A DNA stretch of 28,869 nt, from the NCBI GenBank assembly GCA_045105075.1, contig JBGCDD010000145.1, forward strand, positions 1 to 28,869, given 5' to 3'. A program made the position numbers and the translations under genes. Shown piece by piece: positions 8,425 through 17,056 of the stretch. The stretch comes from JBGCDD01 sp045105075 (GTDB lineage Bacteria > Pseudomonadota > Alphaproteobacteria > Rhodobacterales > Rhodobacteraceae). The notes beneath the pieces were generated by a model. It saw only the letters and a list, made by a program, of their open reading frames with translations. It did no database searches and was not told the DNA's origin. Each line of letters starts with the position of its first letter. Position 1 is the stretch's first letter.

Positions 8425-9830
8425 AACAACCCTACGAGTTTCCCTTCGAGGAAGCTTCAGAAGACATGATCGGCTTTGGCGACGGTGCGATCGAAGGCCG
8501 TCCGGCCGGCGTGCCTTCTTCCTACGACACAGGCGGCTCGACCCGTTGGACACCAGAAGCAATTGCCGAGATGCACGCGCTTGCGCAGTTGGGCCGGTAT
8601 CAAGTTCGCGGCTATAATACCTTCAACAAACGCCTGCCGGACTGGGACGATTTAACCTTTGTTCCGGCGACAATGACGCGCTTGCCTCTGGAAGGGTATC
8701 GCGAGAAATGTGAGACAAAAACCGTGCTTGGCGGTGGCCGGGGTCTGGTTGAAAACCCAATCGAACTGGATATTCCGATCTACATTGCTTCGATGTCGTT
8801 TGGGGCCCTCTCGGCAAGTGCCAAGGAAGCACTTGGTCATGGGGCGTCAAAGGCGGGCACCATGACGTGCACCGGCGAAGGGGGGATGCTGGAGGAAGAA
8901 CGCGCAGCATCCAGAAGGCTGGTGTATCAAATGAGCCCGGCGCGCTATGGGCTCGATCTGGATCACCTGCGTATGGCTGACGGTCTTGAACTGGTTGTGG
9001 GGCAGGGGGCCAAGCCGGGAACCGGCGGCCTTTTGCTTGGAATGAAGGTGTCGCCGCGCGTCTCCAAAATGCGTTCATTGCCCGAAGGTGTCGATCAACG
9101 CTCAACGATCCGGCACCCTGATTTTCTCGGCGCGGACGATCTGGCTGTGAAGATCGAGGAACTGCGCATGGCAACAGATTACAAAGTGCCAATCTTTATC
9201 AAGATGGGGGCGACCCGGCCTCGTTTTGATGTGGCCGTCGCTGCCAAGGCCGGCGCGGATGTGGTTGTTGTTGATGGAGCAGAGGGCGGCACCGGCGCAT
9301 CACCTGAGCTGCTGTTGAACCACACTGGCATTCCCAGCATGTCTGCTATTCCAGCCGCCCGCGAAGCGCTGGATGAATGTGGTATGTCAGGCAAAGTCAC
9401 GTTGGTCGCCGCGGGTGGCATTCGCACCGGCACGGACGTCGCAAAAGCACTGGCTCTGGGTGCAGATGCTGTGATGATCGGCAACGGCGCCATGATAGGT
9501 TTGGGGTGCAACAGCCCGCGTTACCTTGAGGATTATCAAGCCCTTGGCACAAGTCCCGGAGCATGCCACCATTGCCATACCGGCATGTGTCCAGTTGGGA
9601 TCGCGACCCAGGATCCAGAGCTTGAAAAGCGAATGGATGTCGCCGCAGGGTCCGAAAGAGTTGCCCGGATGTTGACGGCGATGACGATGGAGGTGACCGC
9701 GCTTGCCAAAGCCTGTGGTAAATCCTCGGTCCACAATTTGGAAATCGAAGATCTGCGCGCGCTTAGCTTTGAAGCGTCCGCCTTTACCGGTGTGAAAATG
9801 GCTGGGATCGATCGGGCTTTTGGCTGGTAG
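8409..9830 (+). CDS. glxD: FMN-binding glutamate synthase domain protein (GlxD / MgsC-like)
   Basis: Starting at the ATG at 8409 (MADDIEQPYEFP) gives 473 residues. An in-frame start at 8379 lies deeper in glxC and is less likely. It equals the FMN/(beta-alpha)8 synthase domain of GltB: GQGAKPGTGG at 198-207, DGAEGGTGASP at 289-299 and AAGGIRTGTDVAKALALGAD near 335-353. The iron-sulfur cysteines C386, C389 and C394 (ACHHCHTGMCPVGIATQ) match the [3Fe-4S] loop. It would transfer an ammonia or substituted amine equivalent to 2-oxoglutarate reductively; no GltD-like electron-donating partner is encoded in the window. Together with the two preceding genes it forms a split glutamate-synthase-like enzyme. 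Its 3' end converges on the GntR gene with 58 bp between. Confidence 0.9.
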   Translation: MADDIEQPYEFPFEEASEDMIGFGDGAIEGRPAGVPSSYDTGGSTRWTPEAIAEMHALAQLGRYQVRGYNTFNKRLPDWDDLTFVPATMTRLPLEGYREKCETKTVLGGGRGLVENPIELDIPIYIASMSFGALSASAKEALGHGASKAGTMTCTGEGGMLEEERAASRRLVYQMSPARYGLDLDHLRMADGLELVVGQGAKPGTGGLLLGMKVSPRVSKMRSLPEGVDQRSTIRHPDFLGADDLAVKIEELRMATDYKVPIFIKMGATRPRFDVAVAAKAGADVVVVDGAEGGTGASPELLLNHTGIPSMSAIPAAREALDECGMSGKVTLVAAGGIRTGTDVAKALALGADAVMIGNGAMIGLGCNSPRYLEDYQALGTSPGACHHCHTGMCPVGIATQDPELEKRMDVAAGSERVARMLTAMTMEVTALAKACGKSSVHNLEIEDLRALSFEASAFTGVKMAGIDRAFGW

Positions 9831-9888
9831 GTCCCGGATCAGCCCGCCTGTGTCAAAACGGTGTCTGATGACAACAGTAAGGGTGTGA

Positions 9889-10542
9889 TCAGCTGGATGC
9901 TTTTTGAAGGCGAAGACCGGCAATCACATGATCATACATGGTTTTTGCCGCCAAATCGCCGTCACCGGTTTCGATGGCATCAATGAGGGGCATGTGACCG
10001 CCCACCGATTGCTCAAGTTCGGTCCACCCCATTGTTCCGAATAACCTGCGCGAAAAGGCGCGATTCCAAAGGCCTTCTGACATCTCGATCAGATACCGGT
10101 TGCCAGCGGCATCGTGGATTGCCTTGTGGATGGCATGATTGGCCTCATAGTAGGATTTGACAGATTTCTCGGTAATAACCTCTTTCTTGCGGATCAGATC
10201 GCGCAACTGCGCCAATTGTTCGACGGTGTGCGTTTTGGCAAGTGCGCGCGCGCTTTCTGCTTCGATTGCGGCACGTGCGACGTAAATTTCATCAACTTCC
10301 CGGGTGTCAAAAGTTCTCAATTTGAACCCGCGGCCGTGCCGTGAAACTTCGATGACCCCTTCTTGTTCCAACCGCAACAGCGCTTCACGGACCGGTGTCC
10401 GGCTGATCTGAAATGACTCTGCCAACTTTTCCTGAACAAGCCTGTCCTCTGCGCCGATGTCGCCTTGCTGAATGGCATCAATCAGTTGCTCGTACACCTG
10501 ATCTGCAAGGCGCATGCGTGGGTGTTGGACTGCTGTGAACAC
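9889..10542 (-). CDS. GntR-family (FCD subfamily) transcriptional regulator
   Basis: The open frame extends up to 10758, but the extra N-terminal codons do not look like regulator sequence. The GTG at 10542, giving 217 residues, fits the family length; an ATG at 10515 is the alternative. The winged helix is near residues 12-75: RLADQVYEQLIDAIQQGDI, then KLAESFQISRTPVREALLRL, the classic GntR recognition segment. The FCD effector domain follows, with acidic/His residues such as the H..H in NHAIHKAIHD and a late GGHMPLIDAI segment. It is the last gene of the - strand BMC run and converges with glxD. It is the best candidate to bind the two GTATACTGTATAC sites. The effector is unknown, probably the substrate or an acid intermediate. 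Confidence 0.88.
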   Translation of the reverse strand: MFTAVQHPRMRLADQVYEQLIDAIQQGDIGAEDRLVQEKLAESFQISRTPVREALLRLEQEGVIEVSRHGRGFKLRTFDTREVDEIYVARAAIEAESARALAKTHTVEQLAQLRDLIRKKEVITEKSVKSYYEANHAIHKAIHDAAGNRYLIEMSEGLWNRAFSRRLFGTMGWTELEQSVGGHMPLIDAIETGDGDLAAKTMYDHVIAGLRLQKASS

Positions 10543-10810
10543 TGGCGGATTACCTGCTGAGTTTTGAACCTCGACGATACTGCGCTTTTGCAGAATAATA
10601 AAGTGGCACACCACCGCATCGCTTTTCGCGCAAGGCAACAGGAGCGGTGTTTTTCGTGGCGATTTGTGCGCCACGATCAGGCCAAATGCCAATGCGGCTT
10701 GCCCGGCAAAAACGAGGTCGAAAAGCATCGGTAAAGCGAGACGCGCCGCTTGTGCCAATCAGGTGTTTTGCTGGCGCCGGTTCGAAGGCCCAGGACAATG
10801 ATTGCGGTCG
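10543..10810. other. Gap between transporter and regulator genes
   Basis: About 270 bp between the end of the LivH-like permease and the chosen start of the GntR gene. No second gene and no clear terminator hairpin are seen. An own promoter for the regulator is possible but I cannot fix its boxes. Confidence 0.45.
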
Positions 10811-11698
10811 TTATCGGGCCGGTTCTGGGTTGGAACCGACAATGCCGTTGGGGCGGAACAAAAGGAACACGATCAACAGCGTCAGAACAACGGCATCGCG
10901 GTAAAGCGCCATTTCGGAAGGTGCCAGGAACAACACGGCCGCCTCAGCCACACCAAGGCAAAGCCCGCCGTAGATTGCACCCTTTGGATGGGACAACCCA
11001 CCCATAATGACCGCAATCAATGCTTTGATCATCGGGGTAAGCCCCATGGTCGGTGTGACCGATCCGCGTTGAGCAATCCACAGAATGGCTGCGACCCCGG
11101 CCAACAGCCCGGACAACAAAAAAGCCGAAGCGATCATGCGGTCAGCCGGTATGCCCAAAGTCCGCGCCACGCCAAAGTCTTCGGAGGCCGCGCGCAGAGC
11201 GTTGCCATGACGGGTTCGCGTGATATAGGCCGACAGTCCCAACACGCAGATAATAGACACAAAAATGGCAATCACTTGCGCACGGGCAATGATGATACCG
11301 CCGACGTTGAAGTACCCGGACAAATAGGGTGGGATCGGAATTGGCTTCGGCTTGGTGCCAACAAACACCTGAAACATGATGTGGATCGCCAGTGACAGCG
11401 CGAAAGTCGTCAAAAGCAATGTCATCGGCGAGCGGCCCCGCAACGGGCGAAAAGCGACCCTTTCCATCAACACGGCAACCAACCCTGCCGCGATGATACC
11501 AATCAAAGCCGCAGGCGGGAACGGGATCGACATGGCAAGGCAGAAAAAGATCGTATAGCCACAAACGGTCATCAGATCGCCGTGAGCAAAGTTGAGAAAC
11601 CCGACCAGCCCGAACACAGTTGCCAAACCAAGCGCAAGAAGCGAGTAAACCCCGCCGAGGGCCAACGCAGTGACAGCAAATTGTAAAAACTGTTCCAT
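10811..11698 (-). CDS. livH: ABC transporter permease, LivH type
   Basis: A 295-residue hydrophobic inner-membrane permease of the branched-chain amino acid (HAAT) family. Typical segments: LALGGVYSLLALGLATVFG near the N-terminus, LNFAHGDLMT (residues about 35-44), and the EDFGVARTLGIPADRMI 'EAA' coupling loop. It starts 1 nt after the LivF-like stop, so it is tightly coupled. With the fused LivM-LivG protein, LivF and the binding protein it forms a complete importer within the BMC operon. HAAT importers also carry amides, urea and other small polar compounds, so it probably imports the compound degraded by this pathway rather than leucine. Confidence 0.93.
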   Translation of the reverse strand: MEQFLQFAVTALALGGVYSLLALGLATVFGLVGFLNFAHGDLMTVCGYTIFFCLAMSIPFPPAALIGIIAAGLVAVLMERVAFRPLRGRSPMTLLLTTFALSLAIHIMFQVFVGTKPKPIPIPPYLSGYFNVGGIIIARAQVIAIFVSIICVLGLSAYITRTRHGNALRAASEDFGVARTLGIPADRMIASAFLLSGLLAGVAAILWIAQRGSVTPTMGLTPMIKALIAVIMGGLSHPKGAIYGGLCLGVAEAAVLFLAPSEMALYRDAVVLTLLIVFLLFRPNGIVGSNPEPAR

Positions 11699-11699
11699 A

Positions 11700-12410
11700 T
11701 CACTCTGCCTTTTTGAGATACGCGTTTATCACATCGGGGTCGTTTGCCATTTCGGATGCTGGCCCCTCACGCGTGATCCGCCCAAGTTCAAGAATGTAAC
11801 CCCGGTCGGCAATCGCAAGACTGCGGCGCACGTTTTGTTCCACCAACAGGACCGACAACCCATCCTGATGCATCTCGTCAACCAGCACGAACAGATCTGC
11901 GACGATGCGCGGCGCCAGACCAAGCGAAGGTTCGTCGAGGATCAAAAAGGTCGGCTCATGCATCAGCGCCCGGGCAATCGCGAGCATTTGCTGCTCACCA
12001 CCCGAAAGCGACCCGGCCAGTTGGTCAGCGCGCTCGCGCAACACCGGGAACCGGTCCATCATCGCATCCATCTGGATCTGGCATTTTTCGGCTGACAACC
12101 GATAGCCACCGGCGCGTAAGTTATCGAACACGCTCATCCCGCCGAAAACGCGACGCCCTTCCGGGCTAAAGCCCACACCTGCGGCGGCGCGGGCTTCGAC
12201 GGGGCGGGATTGCATCGGTTTTCCATCGATGCTGAGCGTGTCACACGTACAGGGAACAAGGCCCATGATGGCGTTGAGCGTGCTGGATTTGCCTGCTCCA
12301 TTGGCACCCAGAAGCGCGATCATCTCGCCCTTCTGCAGGTGAAAGTCGATGCCTTTCACCGCGGCAACGGCACCGTAGGAGACGGTCAAATTTTTGACGT
12401 CCAACATCAT
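11700..12410 (-). CDS. livF: ABC transporter ATPase, LivF type
   Basis: A 236-residue ATP-binding subunit. Walker A is GANGAGKS at 35-42, the signature LSGGEQ at 135-140, and Walker B LILDEP at 156-161. The compact length and the C-terminal 'LGRITREGPASEM' region fit LivF rather than LivG. The partner ATPase is the C-terminal half of the fusion protein at 13604-15442. The start follows the binding-protein stop by 11 bp. Confidence 0.94.
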   Translation of the reverse strand: MMLDVKNLTVSYGAVAAVKGIDFHLQKGEMIALLGANGAGKSSTLNAIMGLVPCTCDTLSIDGKPMQSRPVEARAAAGVGFSPEGRRVFGGMSVFDNLRAGGYRLSAEKCQIQMDAMMDRFPVLRERADQLAGSLSGGEQQMLAIARALMHEPTFLILDEPSLGLAPRIVADLFVLVDEMHQDGLSVLLVEQNVRRSLAIADRGYILELGRITREGPASEMANDPDVINAYLKKAE

Positions 12411-12421
12411 GGGCCTGGTCC

Positions 12422-13582
12422 TTAGTTGCGCGGAGCCGGCAGCTCTTCGCCAGTCAGCTTGATCGACGTGACGTGCTCGCCCACACCATCCTGGATCTTC
12501 ATGATATGCACCGGAAGGTTAGGCAGCGCGCCAAAGCCGTCAAAGGTGACAAGGCCGATCTTTGTCGGAACGCCTGTCAGTTTGCCAAACGCCGCACGAA
12601 GGGCACCCTTTTCGATCGTGCCGGCATCCTCAGCTGCCTGGGCGACCATCTGCATTGCGGAATAGCCAACCATCGCCGGATAAGCGCTGTCGGAATTGCC
12701 GAATTTTTCCTCATAGGACTGGATAAAGGCTCCGGCCTCATCGCTGGCTTGCGGGGCGGCCATTGTCACATAAAGCACACCGTCAACGACGGGTCCAAGC
12801 GCCTTGACGGAAGGCAGATCAAGAATGTCGGGGCCGAAATAGGTGCTTTTGATCCCTGCGGCACGCAGCTGCTGGATGAAGATCGGGAAATCATTGTCCA
12901 TGGGCATGCCAAAGATGATCTCGGGCTCTTCTGGCAAGGCCTTGATTTCGGCAACTACGCTGGAGAATTCCTGCTGATCATAGGCAAAGTTCGACTGACC
13001 CGCGACGGTGCCACCGTATTCTTCAAACTTCTCTGCAAAATAGAGCGGCATGAACTCTGTGTAGGGGTCAAAATCAGAGGTCACGAGATAGGCCGATTTC
13101 AGGCCCTGATCGGCTGCGTATTTGGCATAAACGCCGCCCATATGCGCGTCTGACATCATCACAAGATAGGAGCCTTCGCCAAGCCGCGCCGGGATTGTTG
13201 GCTGCGACGCAATACCGTGCATTGTCAGCATGCCTTGGGTCAGCGTCTGAATGCCACCTGCAATCGCCATCGGGGTCAGCGCCGAAGTGATTGCCATATT
13301 GAGATCGGCGTTTGCCGCCAGAACCTCGGCGGTCAAAACAGTGGTTTTTTGCAGGTCCGAGCCGTCGTCCCGCTCGACAATGTCAATCGGGTACTTTCCC
13401 AACAAGCCGCCATTGGCGTTGGCCTCGTCGGCATACATATGCACGCCTTGCATAAAGGGGGCATCATAGGCTGCAAGGAACCCGGTCTTGGCGCTGACAA
13501 CGCCAATCTTGAAGTCCTCGGCAAACGCGCTTTGTGTCGCCATCAGCGCGGCAACTGCGCTTACAATAAATGTCTTCTTCAT
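12422..13582 (-). CDS. Periplasmic substrate-binding protein of a branched-chain-amino-acid-type ABC importer
   Basis: A 386-residue solute-binding protein. Residues 1-21 form a Sec signal peptide (MKK... then a hydrophobic core ending AFA, with ED next), so it is exported and probably cleaved there. The mature start DFKIGVVSAKTGFLAAYDAP and the VERDDGSD segment are typical of the Peripla_BP_6/LivJ-type fold. A good ribosome site (GGAGGATC) precedes the ATG. It sits between the LivMG fusion (21 bp) and LivF (11 bp). Ligand specificity cannot be read directly; the operon context predicts an amine or amino compound. Confidence 0.93.
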   Translation of the reverse strand: MKKTFIVSAVAALMATQSAFAEDFKIGVVSAKTGFLAAYDAPFMQGVHMYADEANANGGLLGKYPIDIVERDDGSDLQKTTVLTAEVLAANADLNMAITSALTPMAIAGGIQTLTQGMLTMHGIASQPTIPARLGEGSYLVMMSDAHMGGVYAKYAADQGLKSAYLVTSDFDPYTEFMPLYFAEKFEEYGGTVAGQSNFAYDQQEFSSVVAEIKALPEEPEIIFGMPMDNDFPIFIQQLRAAGIKSTYFGPDILDLPSVKALGPVVDGVLYVTMAAPQASDEAGAFIQSYEEKFGNSDSAYPAMVGYSAMQMVAQAAEDAGTIEKGALRAAFGKLTGVPTKIGLVTFDGFGALPNLPVHIMKIQDGVGEHVTSIKLTGEELPAPRN

Positions 13583-13603
13583 TTGATCCTCCTGGTTGGT
13601 TTA

Positions 13604-15442
13604 TTATGTCGTCTCGTCGATGTCCTCGCCGATATAGGCGGTTATGACATCTTGGTTGCTGGTGATTTCGTCGGGCGTGCCATCGGCGATGATCTCGCCC
13701 TTGTTCAGCACATAAATGCGATCGCACAGGTCCAGAACCATCGGCAGATCGTGTTCCACCAGCAAAATACCACAACCGATTTCATCGCGGATCTGTTTGA
13801 GCAAGTCGGTCAGCTGTTCAGTTTCGCTGTGGTTCATGCCAGCGGCCGGTTCATCCAGCAGCAAAAACGCCGGCTTCATCGACAAGGCACGTGCGATTTC
13901 AAGCTTGCGCCGGTCGCCATAGGCCAGACTGCCGGCGGGTTGATCAAAAACGTCGCGCAGATTGAACCGGTCAAGCCAGCCAAGTGCTGCCGCTTCGACC
14001 TGCACCTGACCCCAGTCTTTTCGATGTTCAGCGATTGCACAGACCACGTTGTCGAGAACCGACAGCCCGGGAAAGACCCGCGCGGTTTGAAAGCTGCGCC
14101 CGACCCCGTTGGTTGCAATGCCGGTCATCGACATTTCGGTCAGGTCCAGGTCATCCAGCATGATCTGACCGTCAGTGGCAAAGATTGCACCTGTGACGGA
14201 GTTGATAAAAGTGGACTTTCCAGCCCCGTTCGGCCCGATCAGACCAACGATTTCCGGCGCCCGAACGTTCAATGTGACATCCGAAAGCGCGCGGTAGGCG
14301 CCGTATGATTTTCCCAATGCGCGGGTTTCAAGCACCTTGTGACGGTTGGCAGAGGCGTCTGGTTCCGCCGCCTCTTGTCCTGGTGCCAGCAATGGACCGG
14401 CCAGACGCCGCACCCAGCGCCAGTCGGCGGCTTCGCGGGTGCCAAAGACACCATCCGGGCGCAGGTAAAACGTAAGGATGACCATCAAGGAAAACGCCAA
14501 GGCGGTGAAACCAAAGAACGCGGGCATGACAAAAAGTCCCAGAACCTCGGTTCCGGTGTATTCGTTCAGTCCAACCTCAATGCGCTTGAAGGCTTCCTCG
14601 AGCACCGCGACCATGACTGCGCCGAGCGTACAGCCTGTCATGGAACGATAGCCGCCCAGAACGATGATCACCATATAGGCAAAGGCGGCCTCAAGGTAGA
14701 ACGCATCTGGGGCCAAAACACCGATGCCATGGGCAAACAGCGCGCCAGCCACGCCCATAAGCCCGGCACTTGCGATCCAGAGCCACCCCAGCGTGCTGGA
14801 AACATCAATGCCAAGCGACCGGGCACCTAGCTCGTCTTCTCTGAACGCTTCGCCACGCCGCCCGACCCGGCCACTTCGGATCAAAAAGGCGGTGCCTACA
14901 ATTCCGGCGGTCACCACCAGCAACAGCGGCCAGTCAAGTTCTGTGCGCGGAATACCATAGAGAGATTGTTTGCCGTTGGTCAGCGGACGCAAGCCGATGA
15001 ACAGCAGGTAGCCGATCACCAGCATCGCGAAGGTTGCAATTGTGGCTGGCGTTTCCCGCAGGCGCCGCATGACCGGGGCAAAGATTGCACCCACCAGTGA
15101 TGCGGCCAGAAACGCCGGCACCAGCGCAAGCCACAGGCTCCACTGGCTGTCCAAAAGCCATTGTGGCAAGGACGGAAGCAAAATGCCCTTGAGCATGGTT
15201 GGCAGCGTAAACCAGGTCGCCACATAGGCCCCGACGCCGAAAAAGACCACATGACCCAGCGACAGGATACCAGTTGTTCCGGCAAAAAGCCCAAGGGCAG
15301 CCGCGCCCGCAGCTTTGATGAGGGTTAGCCTGATCAGGGTTTCGTTAACGCCGAGAAACAGGCCGGCAACGGCGGCCGCCAAACAGAGGAGCGCGTAAAC
15401 GATTGCGGCGGAGACCAGATATTTACGGCTGCGATACCCCAT
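13604..15442 (-). CDS. Fused ABC permease-ATPase (LivM-LivG type)
   Basis: From the ATG at 15442 (GAGGAA six bases before it) this is 612 residues. The frame stays open to 15520, but that extension covers the upstream ribosome site and the end of the preceding gene. Residues 1 to about 335 are a LivM-type permease with many membrane helices, a GILSLGHVVFFGVGAY segment and an EDELGARSLGID coupling loop. A linker of about 35 residues follows. Residues 370-612 are a LivG-type ATPase: Walker A GPNGAGKST at 403-411, a variant signature LAYGDRRKLEIARAL from 507, Walker B LLLDEP at 527-532 and switch H564. The signature is AYGD instead of SGGQ, a change common in LivG (YG..R.LE). Fusion fixes a 1:1 permease:ATPase ratio. 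Such LivMG fusions are known in proteobacteria. Confidence 0.93.
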   Translation of the reverse strand: MGYRSRKYLVSAAIVYALLCLAAAVAGLFLGVNETLIRLTLIKAAGAAALGLFAGTTGILSLGHVVFFGVGAYVATWFTLPTMLKGILLPSLPQWLLDSQWSLWLALVPAFLAASLVGAIFAPVMRRLRETPATIATFAMLVIGYLLFIGLRPLTNGKQSLYGIPRTELDWPLLLVVTAGIVGTAFLIRSGRVGRRGEAFREDELGARSLGIDVSSTLGWLWIASAGLMGVAGALFAHGIGVLAPDAFYLEAAFAYMVIIVLGGYRSMTGCTLGAVMVAVLEEAFKRIEVGLNEYTGTEVLGLFVMPAFFGFTALAFSLMVILTFYLRPDGVFGTREAADWRWVRRLAGPLLAPGQEAAEPDASANRHKVLETRALGKSYGAYRALSDVTLNVRAPEIVGLIGPNGAGKSTFINSVTGAIFATDGQIMLDDLDLTEMSMTGIATNGVGRSFQTARVFPGLSVLDNVVCAIAEHRKDWGQVQVEAAALGWLDRFNLRDVFDQPAGSLAYGDRRKLEIARALSMKPAFLLLDEPAAGMNHSETEQLTDLLKQIRDEIGCGILLVEHDLPMVLDLCDRIYVLNKGEIIADGTPDEITSNQDVITAYIGEDIDETT

Positions 15443-15470
15443 ATTATTCCTCAATACACTGCATGCAAAG

Positions 15471-15872
15471 TCACTTCTGCGGCCAGAATTCGGGGACAAA
15501 TGCATCGGCCTGTATTTCAACCATCATGCCCGGCGTTGTCAGTTTTGCCTCGACGGCGGCAGTGGCAGGAAAGATGCCCTCAAATGTCTCGCCGTGAGCA
15601 CGTACATAATCACCAGCCGCATCCATCTGGGTGAGAAAGGCCTGGGTGCGCACGATGTGGCGCATCTCGGCGCCAAGCTCGTTCAGCGCCTGTTCGAACC
15701 GCTCGAAGATATAGCAGCACTGGGCGTAGGTATCTCCGGGCGCGTGCAATTGCCCGGTGGGCTCTGTTGCCGTGGTCCCAGCCAGCCAGATAAAGGGGCC
15801 AACCTGTCTGGCGCGGGCATAGCCGCCCAGCTTTTCAAACCGCCCGCCGCTAAAGAGTGTTCGGTCTTTCAT
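15471..15872 (-). CDS. RidA/YjgF/YER057c-family protein lacking the canonical arginine
   Basis: A 133-residue Rid-family protein. Canonical RidA hydrolyses reactive enamine/imine intermediates using an arginine in the 'PaRs.v' strand. Here that segment reads FPATAAVEAK (101-110), so Thr or Ala stands where RidA has Arg. This places it outside the classic RidA subgroup, and imine deaminase activity cannot be assumed. The conserved EIQAD strand and the GTTATEPTG region (32-40) are present. It overlaps the malate-dehydrogenase-like gene by 4 bp (ATGA). Rid proteins often accompany amine or amino-acid catabolism, and it may deal with an imine released by the flavin oxidase or an aldehyde-derived adduct. 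Confidence 0.85.
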   Translation of the reverse strand: MKDRTLFSGGRFEKLGGYARARQVGPFIWLAGTTATEPTGQLHAPGDTYAQCCYIFERFEQALNELGAEMRHIVRTQAFLTQMDAAGDYVRAHGETFEGIFPATAAVEAKLTTPGMMVEIQADAFVPEFWPQK

Positions 15873-17056
15873 AAGCTGTCTAACCTGATCCGGATCGCTT
15901 CGGCCGCAGCCAAAAGCGCCTGGTGCTCCTGCGGGGTCAATCGCGGCATTTCGATACTCAGCAACCCGGTCGCACCAAGGCGGCAGGGGACACCCAACAC
16001 AACATCGCCCAGACCGAGTTCGCCGTCTATCAACACCGATACCGGCACGGTGCCAGCGCGTGCGCCGCGCAGGTGATCGATGACCTCAATGGTTGAATGC
16101 GCAGGCGCAACAGTGGCCGAGCCGGTCTTGCGCAAAGCGACCACCTGCCCCCCACCGGTGATCGTGTCCTTAACGGCTGCGGAAATTTGCTCGGGGCTGA
16201 GAAAGTCGTGCAAGGGTCGCCCTTTGATGTGCGACGCCGAAACAACGGGCACCATTTCTTCGCCATGTGCACCCAGGGTCAGGGCGTCAACATCGCGCAG
16301 CTCGACCCCGGCGGCCATCGCCAGGGCATTGCGGAACCGTGCGGTATCGAGCGTGCCAGCCATGCCCAAAACCCGTTCACGCGGGAATCCGGTGGCGCGC
16401 AGCATTTCATAGGTCATCTCGTCCAGCGGGTTGGTGACAACGATAACAACCGCACCCGGCGCACCCTCGGAAATGGCGGCACCAGCGGCACGCATCACAC
16501 GGGCATTTACATCGATCAGATCGGCGCGCGTCATTCCCGGCGAACGGGCGCGCCCGGCGGTCACCACCACAACATCCGCGTTTTCGACAAGGGCCAGAGA
16601 GGTGCCGCCGGTGGCCCGTGCGCGGGTCCGGCTGACCCCGCTTGCGTGGTTCAAATCAAGGGCCGCGGCTTCGGCCACGCCCGGTGCGATATCAATGAAA
16701 ACGATGTCGTCAGCGATATCTTGGTTGGCGGCCAAATGCCCGATATTGGCCCCGACGCCGCCGGCCCCGATCAACACCAATTTGCCCAGTCGACGCGCGC
16801 GCGGCAATATCATCTCGCGGGGCGGGATCCAGCGCGCGCCCCTTTTGAACAGCATGCGTCGCGCGGTGGTGCCGCTGTCGGTGACCGGGGCCACCGGACG
16901 TTCCAACGGCCCGTCCAACAGGCGAATTTGCAACCGCTGCGCGGCCTCGCGCGCCTCGTCCGTGACAATATCACCTGGCAGAATTTCAAAGCTCACACGG
17001 CCACTGCGCCGTGCCGCGTCAATCTCCGCCCGTGATATGACGCGGCGTTGCGCCAT
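15869..17056 (-). CDS. Malate-dehydrogenase-type NAD enzyme with N-terminal BMC-associated-like domain
   Basis: A 395-residue protein, about 80-90 residues longer than normal malate dehydrogenases. The core (about 90-395) is a lactate/malate dehydrogenase: GAGGVGANIG at 97-106, D122 for NAD, AGRARSPGMTR at 167-177 (the Arg/Met pattern of malate rather than lactate dehydrogenases), TNPLDEMTY from 208, and catalytic H264 in GAHGEEMVP. The N-terminal part (1 to about 80) contains RVISRAEIDAA...EILPGDIVTDEAREAAQRL. This resembles the short 'iteedV...pgaivTplArd.A...gi' element found at the N-terminus of several BMC-associated proteins. It starts in a TAATG overlap with the tandem BMC shell gene and ends overlapping the Rid gene. 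Inference: it is targeted to the microcompartment and could regenerate NAD+ from NADH. Substrate oxaloacetate/malate or a related 2-oxo acid. Confidence 0.85.
   Translation of the reverse strand: MAQRRVISRAEIDAARRSGRVSFEILPGDIVTDEAREAAQRLQIRLLDGPLERPVAPVTDSGTTARRMLFKRGARWIPPREMILPRARRLGKLVLIGAGGVGANIGHLAANQDIADDIVFIDIAPGVAEAAALDLNHASGVSRTRARATGGTSLALVENADVVVVTAGRARSPGMTRADLIDVNARVMRAAGAAISEGAPGAVVIVVTNPLDEMTYEMLRATGFPRERVLGMAGTLDTARFRNALAMAAGVELRDVDALTLGAHGEEMVPVVSASHIKGRPLHDFLSPEQISAAVKDTITGGGQVVALRKTGSATVAPAHSTIEVIDHLRGARAGTVPVSVLIDGELGLGDVVLGVPCRLGATGLLSIEMPRLTPQEHQALLAAAEAIRIRLDSL

Noticed and set aside
10543..10758. Longer N-terminus for the GntR regulator (open frame to 10758)
   Set aside because: The added 72 residues do not resemble any GntR N-terminus and would make the protein too long; the family usually begins just before the winged helix.
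13217..14308. Long + strand open frames opposite the ABC transporter and other - strand genes
   Set aside because: They are antisense shadows of high-GC genes; their translations show no family features while the opposite strand encodes complete conserved proteins.
15454..15466. A 13-mer resembling the GTATAC operator (9 of 13 matches) before the LivM-LivG gene
   Set aside because: It is not symmetric like the exact copies and lies in a 28-bp intra-operon gap next to the ribosome site; such matches are expected by chance.
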